A stretch of 64,000 bases of DNA from Bacteroides bouchesdurhonensis (lineage in GTDB: Bacteria; Bacteroidota; Bacteroidia; Bacteroidales; Bacteroidaceae), in NCBI RefSeq assembly GCF_900155865.1, contig NZ_LT707006.1:2520577-2584576 (forward strand), read 5' to 3'. Of the stretch, positions 42,465 to 51,480 are shown one piece after another. The notes beneath the pieces are model-generated. The model was not told the origin of the DNA. It ran no database searches and worked only from the letters and a program-made list of their open reading frames with translations. Each line of letters starts with the position of its first letter. Within the stretch, counting starts at the first letter, position 1. Position numbers and translations under genes: made by a program.

Positions 42465-43097
42465 TTATGAATTTTGATTTAAATTAATTGTTCTACGAGG
42501 CTTCATTTTACTTAAATATTTGGCAGGAACAGGCTTTTTTGTCATTACACGTTTGTTACCTAAATGTTGCTCCAATATATCCATAGCTTCATGAGCCTTT
42601 TCGTTTACATCATTTGGTAAATAGTCAGAATCTGTTATAATGGTCCCGTCTTTTAGTATAGTAAATTTAATAGAGGCAAATGGTTCATCTTCTAGTGGGT
42701 CATACGATTTTGCCTCCATATAAAAACTAAACCTTTCTTCTTCTGTAGGTGTAAAAGTATAATTCGATCTATAGGTAAATCCGTTTTTTTCAAATTCAGA
42801 GATTAAAGCATTTTTCGAGTATTCAGCATTGAGCTCTTGAAACTTTTCCTTTAATTCTTCTACTTTTACATGTGCATTTGGCATATAATAAGTATTGTAA
42901 GTAACCTCGTTAGTTGACACATCTAATTTCAAGGCAAACTCACCATTGAAGTTAGAATCATTTCCAACTTCAGTAACCAATAATATATTGTTTTGCAAAG
43001 AATACTTCCATCCTAACGTCTCACATGCAGCCATTAAAACATTAGCATTCATTATTTGAGGGTTTCGTACAAACCTAGATGATTCAAATCTTGACAT
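42465..43097 (-). CDS. DUF1257-DUF2997 fusion protein (Ycf35-like)
   Basis: In this 210-aa protein the N-terminal ~140 residues look like DUF1257 (Ycf35): MSRFESSRFVRNPQIMNANVLMAACETLGW at the start and LNAEYSKNALISEFEKNGFT at the end of the domain. The next ~50 residues (SIKFTILKDGTIITDSDYL ... AMDILEQHLGN) look like DUF2997. In cyanobacteria DUF1257, DUF2997 and Ycf46 genes are neighbours, so a fusion next to a Ycf46-like ATPase strongly supports the assignment. The biochemical role is unknown, with substrate or adaptor for the AAA+ protein an obvious guess. It starts 2 bp after the PLD gene and ends 4 bp before the ATPase. Confidence 0.7.
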   Translation of the reverse strand: MSRFESSRFVRNPQIMNANVLMAACETLGWKYSLQNNILLVTEVGNDSNFNGEFALKLDVSTNEVTYNTYYMPNAHVKVEELKEKFQELNAEYSKNALISEFEKNGFTYRSNYTFTPTEEERFSFYMEAKSYDPLEDEPFASIKFTILKDGTIITDSDYLPNDVNEKAHEAMDILEQHLGNKRVMTKKPVPAKYLSKMKPRRTINLNQNS

Positions 43098-43099
43098 AA

Positions 43100-45502
43100 T
43101 TATAACGAAAATAACAATTCTTCAATATTTTTTAATGGATCATGGTAATCATCTTTATTCAAAAAGATTTTATCTGGAAACAATTGCTTTACCAATTTAT
43201 TACCCAATCTGATATTATAAAAAGCATACAACTTTTCATCTATAGCTATAAATACACGAGAAGCTCCTTCTTGTTTATCTTTTAATATATTGTATTTGAA
43301 TAGTTTCCTTAATTCTGAGCTGCTCAATAAAGCAATCAACTTATCCTTCCACTTGTCCCCAATATTTGCTTTTATAGCATTATCGGATAACGACAAGTAA
43401 AAGAGAGCTGTGAGATGTTTTATAATAGATATTGAATCTGTAGGCTCTAATTCATAGAAGGACATTGTTAAAGATAAAATCTTATCATAGGATTCTGTAT
43501 TACCTGCATCATTTTTCTTTTTGGGTTTATATGAATCACTTGCATTATTCACCTTTGACTTCATTGTGGATGAATTAATTAGCTTCTGCAAGTGAATAAT
43601 TACATTTTGAATATCATCACTTATGATAGAGCCATTGCCTGCAGATGATAATTTAAACAATTTTGCCCTATAAAAACCAACCTCTTTTTGAGATAGGCCA
43701 TTTGACATTTTGCTTTCAATTTCATTCTTTAATGCCTCTATCTCTTTTGTAAGCAGGTCTGATTTTGCCATAGTTCTACGTTCCTCAAGAATATTGTCGT
43801 AATCAATAAATAATTCCTCAAGGTTAGCATCTTTTCTAAAATACTCAATCCTCTCATTTTTGTAGTTTTGTACATCGGCAGAAGGCAATATGGAAATCTC
43901 TTGCAATGCTTTTTCAATGTACTTTTCTGCAAATTGTTTCTTTGATAAAAGATATTGATTAATTGCAGCTTGATAATGAGCAAGACACATCTCTTCTGTT
44001 CTAACATGAGTGATATTTTTAGATGTCACAGAAAATGATAGAACGTTAAAACTTCCTGTAAACAATACACATTGACCATTTTTTACTTCAATAACATTCT
44101 TCTTATGGAATGCAGGAAGCTCAACATGAAAGAACTGTTTACTGTATTCAGTTTCTAAAGTTTCAAGTGCTTTTTGGGATTGGCTTCCTACCATCTTATC
44201 CTTGTGGCTGTCAAGCCCTTCGTCTGGAGCAGAGTAAGATATGAACACTTTACCTCCTTGTTTAAGATAATTCTTGATTAAAGGAAGTCTGTTGCGCATA
44301 AATGTACCATCTGCTACCCATGGACTGGATAACCATATTTCATCAGGTTTGTCAGTTTGGAAAATATTATGCAATTCGGATTCAAATGCAATAGTATCAT
44401 ATAATGCACGTTTATGAAGCCTTTCTGAAAGATCATTAGAATTAATTTCCTCTGCCTTTTTATTTTCTTCATTTGCTATAGATTGCTTATCCTCTTGCTC
44501 AATAAGTTTCTTTTCTGCTGTAATAATATTTGCTACATCTTCCTTTACCAAAGGATCAGACTTGGCAAGGTCTAAATCATTGTAAATCGTAAGGTCTTCA
44601 CTCTCACTTGCAGCTTGAAGCATTTGGGAAAACAAAGTCTGTTTTAAATCTTCATCATCTTCAATTAATTGAGATAACTGAGGCAAAACACTCTGTGTTA
44701 CATCGTCATAAACAATAGCCCTGACTTGTTTTGTTCTAATGCTCTGAACAAAACAAACTATCAATTCGTACTTATAAAAATTATGATTTTGTGGGGTTGC
44801 ATTCTGAAGAATAAATCTTTCCTTTGAACTCTGCATATTTGATGCTTGTATTTCAGAAAGCGCTTTTATTTCTTCAAAGCTTAGAGGGGTTAAAGATTCT
44901 TCCTCTTTTAAAAAATCTGATTCATTGATAAGTTGAATATCATCAGATGAGATACAGTCACGTAAACCGGCAAAAGAATGATTATTATTTAAATACCAAA
45001 GTTCAAAATCGGAACTAAATGATTTCATTCTCTCACCATGAGCGGCAAATTCTTGTCCCTGTTCCGTGATAAAATATGCGGACTCGTCACCCGTCACAAG
45101 ATTGTATCGAATCATAGAGTCAATAGCATTACGAATCATCTTTTGTTCAGCAATGTCATGCTCTATATCCAATCCTAATATTTTGCCAATATTGGAAAGT
45201 GATGTTTGTCCGTCAATACTAATTATTCCAACAATGGCTTTCTCAAATGCTGAAATTTTTTCCGGTTTGTTTGTAACTCCTTTATATAACTGAGCTACAA
45301 ACTTAATAGTATATGGTATATATCCGATAATGAGTTCAGATATTGCTTTATTTTTATCAATGACATTATTGAGGCGTTGATCCAACGTCTCTTCAATAGT
45401 TTCCTTTTTGTCAAAATCCTCTTTTAGAGGTTGTGACTTAAACTTCTTAGACTTTGGGGTAAAATTTTTGTTTCGTCCCTTGTTATATGTATTTTGTTTC
45501 AT
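43100..45502 (-). CDS. PLD-motif (HKD-like) protein with winged helix
   Basis: This 800-aa protein has a basic N-terminal tail and then a winged-helix-like region (FEKAIVGIISIDGQTSLSNIGKILGL, about residues 85-150). A DEIWLSSPWV strand near residue 388 opens a phospholipase D-type fold, with FHKKNV (H466, K468) and GSFN (483-486) as a single HxK...GSxN motif. The usual aspartate is not at its normal spacing, and a glutamate lies one residue earlier. One motif per chain implies a dimeric nuclease like Nuc or BfiI. A coiled-coil region follows. The start codon overlaps the helicase stop by 4 bp, so the two are coupled. Confidence 0.75.
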   Translation of the reverse strand: MKQNTYNKGRNKNFTPKSKKFKSQPLKEDFDKKETIEETLDQRLNNVIDKNKAISELIIGYIPYTIKFVAQLYKGVTNKPEKISAFEKAIVGIISIDGQTSLSNIGKILGLDIEHDIAEQKMIRNAIDSMIRYNLVTGDESAYFITEQGQEFAAHGERMKSFSSDFELWYLNNNHSFAGLRDCISSDDIQLINESDFLKEEESLTPLSFEEIKALSEIQASNMQSSKERFILQNATPQNHNFYKYELIVCFVQSIRTKQVRAIVYDDVTQSVLPQLSQLIEDDEDLKQTLFSQMLQAASESEDLTIYNDLDLAKSDPLVKEDVANIITAEKKLIEQEDKQSIANEENKKAEEINSNDLSERLHKRALYDTIAFESELHNIFQTDKPDEIWLSSPWVADGTFMRNRLPLIKNYLKQGGKVFISYSAPDEGLDSHKDKMVGSQSQKALETLETEYSKQFFHVELPAFHKKNVIEVKNGQCVLFTGSFNVLSFSVTSKNITHVRTEEMCLAHYQAAINQYLLSKKQFAEKYIEKALQEISILPSADVQNYKNERIEYFRKDANLEELFIDYDNILEERRTMAKSDLLTKEIEALKNEIESKMSNGLSQKEVGFYRAKLFKLSSAGNGSIISDDIQNVIIHLQKLINSSTMKSKVNNASDSYKPKKKNDAGNTESYDKILSLTMSFYELEPTDSISIIKHLTALFYLSLSDNAIKANIGDKWKDKLIALLSSSELRKLFKYNILKDKQEGASRVFIAIDEKLYAFYNIRLGNKLVKQLFPDKIFLNKDDYHDPLKNIEELLFSL

Positions 45503-48500
45503 CTTACCAAATGTTGAAGTTGTTTAATATCAAAATGGTCCATCTCATCAATTGATTTTTTATAATGAGCATTTTCTCTAAAGAAGTCTCTATTCCCAAT
45601 GACAATTAGAAGTCTTCTTGCACGAGAGAAACCGACATTTATACGTCTAATATCTTCAGCAAATCCGTAATGTTTCTCTTTATTGCTTCTCACGGTTGAA
45701 ATTATGATTATGTTACGCTCCATACCTTGGAACTTGTCCACTACATTAATTCTACAAGGAAGTGACTTGTCAATTTTTCCATCCTTGTACATTTCTTTAA
45801 TTTTACCATATTGTGCTCCATAGAAAGTTATTATACCTATTTCTTTATCTTCTGGTTTTTCTTGAGAATCCATAAACTTTTGGAAACCGTCTGCTTTTTG
45901 CAAGGCTTTAATGACTGTTTTAATAGCATCTAGTTCACCGTAATTTACATATGATGTAGAGCCACTCGGCTGGCTTTCATATGTATTTACATTAACCCAA
46001 ATAGCATGTGTTTGTGGTTCAATAAACCCAGGAATAGTAAGTCCATGATAACGACTTCCTCTAGCATTATATTGTTCATTATCCATGTCTTCATCAGCAA
46101 GTCCACATTTCAGACCTTCTTCAAGTTCTTCACTATAGAAATGACCAATCGTATCCATAATCTTTTTATGCATTCGGTATTGTGTATCCAAAGTTGCGAC
46201 TATTGATGGTTTGAGTTTGAATGCTGTTCTAAATAATATTTCAAATTGTGACTCCTTGAAGCTTTCGATGGTTTCTGCCAATACTTTTTGATTTGCCTTT
46301 TTCAAGGATGTTATGATGTTATTTTCATTCATCATCGGTGGAAGCTGTTTATGGTCACCTATGATGATGATTTTCTTTCCCCATACCATAGGTACAGACA
46401 TCTCCAATGGTGTAGCCTTACTTGCTTCATCCATAATAACAACATCAAAAGCATTCTCATTGTTACCAAACAAATATTTATATATTTCTTGAAGTTGTTT
46501 GGAGCCACATATACTACAAGTGGCAGCAACAAGATTTACATTACTCTTATATGCTTCATAGAAATACTCTCTTGTATTGCGATCTCTGACAGTAAGATCC
46601 CTCTTCCATTGATTTATAACAGATGCATACTTAGTATCATCTGTCATGCCTTTAAGAATGGAGTCTATCCAAATGTTTGTACCATTGTCTTCATTCTCAG
46701 CACTTGGTTTAATACACCAATCTTCCATAAAGTCCAACATGTACCTTTTTGCTTCTATTCCGATTTCTTTCTCCGTTGATGCATTCTGGATTCGTACAGG
46801 TCTAATACCTCTACGCCCCTGCAATCTTTCAAGAGCATTGTCAACTGCAAGGTTAGTTTGTGAAGTTAGAAGAATCTTCGAATCAGGTTTCTTAAGTATT
46901 TGTTGCCATATAATCTCTGCAATAACAGTTGTCTTACCTGTACCAGGAGGGCCTTGAATAATTGCAATATCAGGAGCAGAAACAGCTTTTGCTACAGCCT
47001 CCAATTGCTTATCATTAAGGAACTTTTCAATTTTTGTTTCTGTTATTCGTTTCTTAACCTCTTCAAGATTCTCATCAAATTCACCTGCATATCTAGGATC
47101 AAATAGGAAGTCACATAATCTTGGATTAGCAGGTGCAGGAATCCTTTTAGTTTTTGAATGTGGATAGAACTGGTTTGGATTGGTAATTCGCAACATTGAA
47201 TCGGCCAATCTTTGTAACTCAGAAGATTTGCCAACCATCGGAAATTGCAAGTAGTCTCCAACATGTATAAATCTCTCAACTCGTCCTTGGGCATTGCGAT
47301 CCTCCATGTATTCAATAAATTCTGAGCTAATTTCAAATTTAATACTATTGAGTTTTCTTCCAATGCATTTTCCTAGCTTCAAAGCATTTTTCAGCATTTG
47401 AGTTCTGTTATTTCTCAGTTCTTTAATTTCATCATAATCCTGATACTCTTCCTCATATGCCAAATCTATCGCTTCATTAATAGCATCATATTCATTAGCC
47501 TTGATGAGATTTACGTTCTCATTTATATAACCATTTCTAAGATTCTTTTCAAATTTTATATTTAATTGATGGTCAAACTCAAAAGACAATATAGTTTTAC
47601 CTTCATCATTTAAATCATATTCATTTGTAAGCAAAGATGGGTATAAAGTTATACTAGAGTTGATAGCATCATGAAATGAAGCTAATTCTTCCAACTCAGT
47701 ATACTCAATAGTGTAATTGAGAACCTGACATGTTTCATCATTTTCAAAAGAGGCTGTAAAAGAAGGAGCAATCTCAGTTATTTTTTCCGCTACCTCCTTA
47801 TAAACTTTCTTACAATAGCTAATATCATCACTTAATAATTTGATAGCAACAGAAGGATGATATTCCGGTTCTTGAATACTTAAAGATTCACCACAATGTT
47901 GGCGAACTTGAGAAAGTAATTCTATATAGTTGTTATAATCAGCTGGATAAAATTCAACCAATCCTGATGCTGCTTTAACTCTAATCCGTTTGTTAGAAAC
48001 AAATTTTAACTGCATTTCACGCAACAATCCCTTATTCGGAATTACAAAACAGCCATAGTCGTATTCTTTTTTTATGAAGGTCTTATTATCATATGCAGCA
48101 ATAACCTTCTGGTGCATCTCGTATGCAGTGTTGAAAAAAGAATAAGAATCATTAGAAGTAAAAATATATGAATTCCCACTTACAGAAAGACCTTCAATTT
48201 GCACATCTGGTCTAAAATCTGTAGGTGTAAAGATAGCTCTGCAAGCAGCAATTCTTATACTTTGTATTGCTTGAGAGTTAAAGTTAAGATAACTTTTTCC
48301 CTGAGTTTTTATAAGTAGTTGACCACTAACAGAATCAAGTACATCTATCACTCCTGGCATTTCTTTAATCTCAGATATAATTGAAGCTATATTTTGGTTG
48401 CTTTTAAACGATGCGACTATAACAGTCCTGCGTTCAGTTGTCAATGTTTCAGGATAATCAGATTTTATTAATTCTTCTAGATATAACGCTTGACTATCAT

Positions 48501-49482
48501 CGTTAAAGGTATATACCCCATCTGCATAGCTATAGTTCGGATCATAATCATTTAGGTTTGAATTTATACTCTCCAACAAATTATCAAGATTTTCTGATGA
48601 CTTAAGTGTTAAACTACCAGAAAGAATATGCTTTACATCTTCAGCTACTTTATAGCAGTTATCAGCTGCTACATTTGATAACTCTTCAAGAATTTCTTCT
48701 GTTATATCAACGTAACCGACAAATGATATTTCTCCTTTTTTATTTGTTACAAAATCTATATTAGGATTACGGTATTTTGTAGCTTGAACATTTTTTATAG
48801 CTGAAGTCAATCTTTCCTGAAGAGTTGGAGCTTTAACTTTTAATGTTAATGTATTATACGTGCGGTTATTATAGTGCTCTTTCTCTATGGTTCCGACTTC
48901 TTCTACAATAAATAATTCCTTCTTATCTGTATTTAAAGCTCTTTCACCATCAATATATGCTTTCCACATTTTTCGAGATTGTTCTCTATTTATCTCTCTT
49001 ACTGGTTCTTTCAAGGAAAGAAGACTTGTACAGAAATCCTTGATTTCACGATATGATGTCATAAGGTCATTGCGATCGAGGAAATCCATAAAATTGTGGT
49101 TTATGTATTCTTCAGCCATGAATTTCAGATTCATGCTCTTATATTCAGAGGGATCAGTTGGGACAACAAATTCTTCGTCTGAGATATAGCTTAACGAGAA
49201 TTCAGTTAGATTTTGTCTTGGCGTAACATATATAGATAACTTCAATTCTTCGATAATAAATTGATATTTTCGAAAGTCTTTCTTGGTCTTTCCTTTATAA
49301 ATAATTTTGCATTGATGGACACCAAGAATAGATTCGAAAATTTCTTTTGCTGTCTGAGTTGTAGATTTAAGATAATTCTTGCTACACTCAAAGGCTTGTT
49401 GAGAGTATACAATAATACATGGCGTTGACTCCAGTACCTCTGTAAATAATTCTTCCGTGAATGTTCTATCTAATTCAGCCAT
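45499..49482 (-). CDS. UPF1-like superfamily 1 helicase, 1327 aa
   Basis: The C-terminal ~500 residues form an SF1B (AAA_11/AAA_12) helicase: IQGPPGTGKTTVI (Walker A near residue 843), VVIMDEASKATPLE (motif II), IIGDHKQLPP (III), DTQYRMH (IV), VVDKFQGMERNIIIIST (V) and INVGFSRARRLLIVIGN (VI). UPF1-like enzymes act on RNA or DNA. The first ~800 residues have no domain I recognise and appear to be repeated alpha/beta units. Helicases of this type pair with PLD nucleases in Mokosh-type defence. The gene starts 6 bp after the small first gene and overlaps the PLD gene by 4 bp. Confidence 0.85.
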   Translation of the reverse strand: MAELDRTFTEELFTEVLESTPCIIVYSQQAFECSKNYLKSTTQTAKEIFESILGVHQCKIIYKGKTKKDFRKYQFIIEELKLSIYVTPRQNLTEFSLSYISDEEFVVPTDPSEYKSMNLKFMAEEYINHNFMDFLDRNDLMTSYREIKDFCTSLLSLKEPVREINREQSRKMWKAYIDGERALNTDKKELFIVEEVGTIEKEHYNNRTYNTLTLKVKAPTLQERLTSAIKNVQATKYRNPNIDFVTNKKGEISFVGYVDITEEILEELSNVAADNCYKVAEDVKHILSGSLTLKSSENLDNLLESINSNLNDYDPNYSYADGVYTFNDDSQALYLEELIKSDYPETLTTERRTVIVASFKSNQNIASIISEIKEMPGVIDVLDSVSGQLLIKTQGKSYLNFNSQAIQSIRIAACRAIFTPTDFRPDVQIEGLSVSGNSYIFTSNDSYSFFNTAYEMHQKVIAAYDNKTFIKKEYDYGCFVIPNKGLLREMQLKFVSNKRIRVKAASGLVEFYPADYNNYIELLSQVRQHCGESLSIQEPEYHPSVAIKLLSDDISYCKKVYKEVAEKITEIAPSFTASFENDETCQVLNYTIEYTELEELASFHDAINSSITLYPSLLTNEYDLNDEGKTILSFEFDHQLNIKFEKNLRNGYINENVNLIKANEYDAINEAIDLAYEEEYQDYDEIKELRNNRTQMLKNALKLGKCIGRKLNSIKFEISSEFIEYMEDRNAQGRVERFIHVGDYLQFPMVGKSSELQRLADSMLRITNPNQFYPHSKTKRIPAPANPRLCDFLFDPRYAGEFDENLEEVKKRITETKIEKFLNDKQLEAVAKAVSAPDIAIIQGPPGTGKTTVIAEIIWQQILKKPDSKILLTSQTNLAVDNALERLQGRRGIRPVRIQNASTEKEIGIEAKRYMLDFMEDWCIKPSAENEDNGTNIWIDSILKGMTDDTKYASVINQWKRDLTVRDRNTREYFYEAYKSNVNLVAATCSICGSKQLQEIYKYLFGNNENAFDVVIMDEASKATPLEMSVPMVWGKKIIIIGDHKQLPPMMNENNIITSLKKANQKVLAETIESFKESQFEILFRTAFKLKPSIVATLDTQYRMHKKIMDTIGHFYSEELEEGLKCGLADEDMDNEQYNARGSRYHGLTIPGFIEPQTHAIWVNVNTYESQPSGSTSYVNYGELDAIKTVIKALQKADGFQKFMDSQEKPEDKEIGIITFYGAQYGKIKEMYKDGKIDKSLPCRINVVDKFQGMERNIIIISTVRSNKEKHYGFAEDIRRINVGFSRARRLLIVIGNRDFFRENAHYKKSIDEMDHFDIKQLQHLVR

Positions 49483-49488
49483 ATTATT

Positions 49489-49911
49489 TTATTTTAGATA
49501 AACTATACTTATGTTTCGGTCGTACATATTTAATTGAACACGTATAATTTCCTCATTTTCAATAAGTAAAACTACACCATAATCCGCGAATGAAGCCCCC
49601 ATGCTATCATACCCATAACCACGAAGTTGAACTATATTGTCGCTAACATTAGTAATGCGCATACGTTTTGGAGACATCTGTATATTGTTCTGCCACAAAG
49701 GGTGCATACCGTCCAAGTTAAACATAGTGACGGTATATCCTTCTCCATCTTCAATATTTTTTTCTATAACTAATCTTCTATTTGCTCCATAGTTATGGCC
49801 AGATATATCTTGATTATTTTGAAATCTTACGTGATCTGAAGAGGTGAAAGTAACAGAACCTTTTGGTGGGAAATTATTGCCTTCTATGAGATTTTTAATG
49901 AATTTATCCAT
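49489..49911 (-). CDS. Unknown 140-aa protein, first gene of the operon
   Basis: The start at 49911 (MDKFIKNLIEG) is chosen because the upstream ATG at 49932 falls inside the -7 promoter element. The protein is predicted to be mostly beta: GSVTFTSSDHVRFQNNQ, GYTVTMFNLDGMHPLWQNNIQMSPKRMRI and EEIIRVQLNMYDRNISIVYLK suggest a beta-sandwich or small barrel. I recognise no family. Being the first gene of a coupled operon with helicase, nuclease and ATPase, it may be a sensor, adaptor or inhibitor. It lies 6 bp before the helicase. Confidence 0.7.
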   Translation of the reverse strand: MDKFIKNLIEGNNFPPKGSVTFTSSDHVRFQNNQDISGHNYGANRRLVIEKNIEDGEGYTVTMFNLDGMHPLWQNNIQMSPKRMRITNVSDNIVQLRGYGYDSMGASFADYGVVLLIENEEIIRVQLNMYDRNISIVYLK

Positions 49912-49929
49912 TGTTATTTGTTTTTGGTA

Positions 49930-49961
49930 CAAAGTTAATTAAATGTCCAAAAAGTGACAAG
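49930..49961 (-). promoter_or_regulatory. Promoter of the five-gene operon
   Basis: The minus-strand -7 element is TAACTTTG (49930-49937), a full match to TAnnTTTG. 20 bp upstream is CTTG (49958-49961), three of four bases of the -33 TTTG. The transcript would start near 49924 with a leader of about 12 nt. No other promoter was seen inside the operon. Confidence 0.6.
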
Positions 49962-50018
49962 TTTATATTTGTGCAATGTATGAGTATTGTTACACGAAAT
50001 CATATGACATAAACAATT

Positions 50019-50167
50019 ATTGTACAATGTAATGTACTATTGTAACTTTTATAGTTAAATAAAATATGCGATTCAGATTTCATCTATCTGAATATTCTGG
50101 TTTATCCATCCCAAATCACAAATGTGTTGCACATTTCTTACCAAAAAAACTTGGTTAATACATTTGT
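50019..50167. promoter_or_regulatory. Dyad-rich control region upstream of parA
   Basis: ATTGTACAAT (50019-50028) is a perfect palindrome. Closer to parA, ACAAATGT (50118-50125) and ACATTTGT (50160-50167) form an inverted repeat enclosing AATGTG-TTG-CACATT (50121-50135) and ACCAA/TTGGT (50140-50155). This nested set could be an operator for the transfer operon or a ParA/ParB-type site. Confidence 0.4.
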
Positions 50168-50190
50168 CACAAAATCAATCAATACTTGAA

Positions 50191-51048
50191 ATGATACAAA
50201 CTCCGGTTATAGTGACATTTGCAAATCAGAAGGGAGGTGTGGGAAAGACTACCCTTTGCATCACCTTTGCCAACTATCTGGTGACAAAAGGTGCAAGGGT
50301 TGTGGTGATAGACTGTGACTTCCAGCACTCCATCATGAAATGCCGAAAGGCAGACATCAGAAAATACGGTGAGCAGGAAATGCCATACGAGGTATGGGCA
50401 TACGAAGCCAACGACAAAGCGATGATGACTTCCCTTATGGAGAAACTTCACAACGATCCAGAAATAGATATTGTACTTATGGATTCACCCGGCAGTCTGA
50501 AAGCAGAAGGGCTGATACCCATGTTTGTCAACTCGGATATCATTATTGTTCCATTTCACTATGACCTGGTAACCGTTCCCTCCACAGCCAGCTTCCTCAT
50601 GTTTGTTGACCGGCTGAAAAAAGCTGTCGGTGAAAGGATGAAAGCCAGACTCTTCATCATTCCCAATCTGAATGACGGAAGAATCGGCAAACGTTCCGAA
50701 CTGCTTATCTGGGACAATGCAAGGGATACCTTCTCCAACTATGGATACGTCACTGCGAAGATTCCCAAACGTGCGGATATGGAACGGTTCAGCACCATGG
50801 CGGCACTGGATATGCAAGCAGCTATCGTTACATCGGTCTTTGATAAGGTCTATCAGAGTATCTTCGATACACTTCAACCGATAAGGGAAAAAGAACTCAA
50901 AGGCATACAGCTGACGGAAAATCTGAATCCCAAACCTAAGAAGAAAAAGAAGGCACAGCCGTGTGATGAAGCTTTACAGGACATTACCGGCCAATCTGAA
51001 ACCAGTCCTTCAGAAAATGGCAACTGCAATCAGAATAAAGAACTATAG
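50191..51048 (+). CDS. ParA-family ATPase (TraA-like), first gene of transfer operon
   Basis: This 285-aa deviant Walker ATPase starts at 50191 (MIQTPVIVTFAN). The longer frame upstream runs through the dyad region. The P-loop is NQKGGVGKTTL at residues about 10-20, with DCDFQHSIMK and LMDSPGSL as Walker A'/B motifs. ParA-like proteins head the tra region of most Bacteroides ICEs (TraA in CTnDOT) and are thought to help partition or position the transfer complex. The basic C-terminal tail (PKPKKKKKA) may bind DNA. A DUF3408 gene follows after 30 bp. Confidence 0.88.
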   Translation: MIQTPVIVTFANQKGGVGKTTLCITFANYLVTKGARVVVIDCDFQHSIMKCRKADIRKYGEQEMPYEVWAYEANDKAMMTSLMEKLHNDPEIDIVLMDSPGSLKAEGLIPMFVNSDIIIVPFHYDLVTVPSTASFLMFVDRLKKAVGERMKARLFIIPNLNDGRIGKRSELLIWDNARDTFSNYGYVTAKIPKRADMERFSTMAALDMQAAIVTSVFDKVYQSIFDTLQPIREKELKGIQLTENLNPKPKKKKKAQPCDEALQDITGQSETSPSENGNCNQNKEL

Positions 51049-51078
51049 TAATCAGTAAACTTCAATAACCATAGCACT

Positions 51079-51477
51079 ATGAGTAAGGATATACCGGAAA
51101 TAGATGACCTGACAAGAGGTATCAATGATTCAGAACTTATATTGACGCATGATTCCGTAGAAACTCAGGTTGAGCAAAGAGAGAATAATAATGAAGCACA
51201 GGAAAAGGATACTGCTGTTTCCCTTTCGGATACAGGATGCTGGGATGACTTCATGGAATTCCTGCAATCGGACGGTTCGGGAACGGACAAAACTGAAAGG
51301 CTTGTCTGCAAGCTTGACCGTGACCTTGCGGATTCACTGGACGACTGCGATATACATGGTAGATGCCGCTCTGACCTGGTGAATGCCATTGTAAGGGCAT
51401 TCTTCAAGTCATACCTGCCACGTCTGGCAGAATACAGAAGAGAAAAGAAATCGTTGTTTAACAGTTATAATCTGTAG
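51079..51477 (+). CDS. DUF3408 protein (TraB-like)
   Basis: This 132-aa protein has a variable acidic N terminus (to residue ~70). The C-terminal region (RLVCKLDRDLADSLDDCDIHGRCRSDLVNAIVRAFFKSYLPRL) fits DUF3408, a ribbon-helix-helix-like DNA-binding family. DUF3408 proteins follow the ParA gene in Bacteroides ICEs and probably act as its ParB-like partner. It is part of the rightward transfer operon and is followed after 3 bp by an HTH gene. Confidence 0.75.
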   Translation: MSKDIPEIDDLTRGINDSELILTHDSVETQVEQRENNNEAQEKDTAVSLSDTGCWDDFMEFLQSDGSGTDKTERLVCKLDRDLADSLDDCDIHGRCRSDLVNAIVRAFFKSYLPRLAEYRREKKSLFNSYNL

Positions 51478-51480
51478 GAT

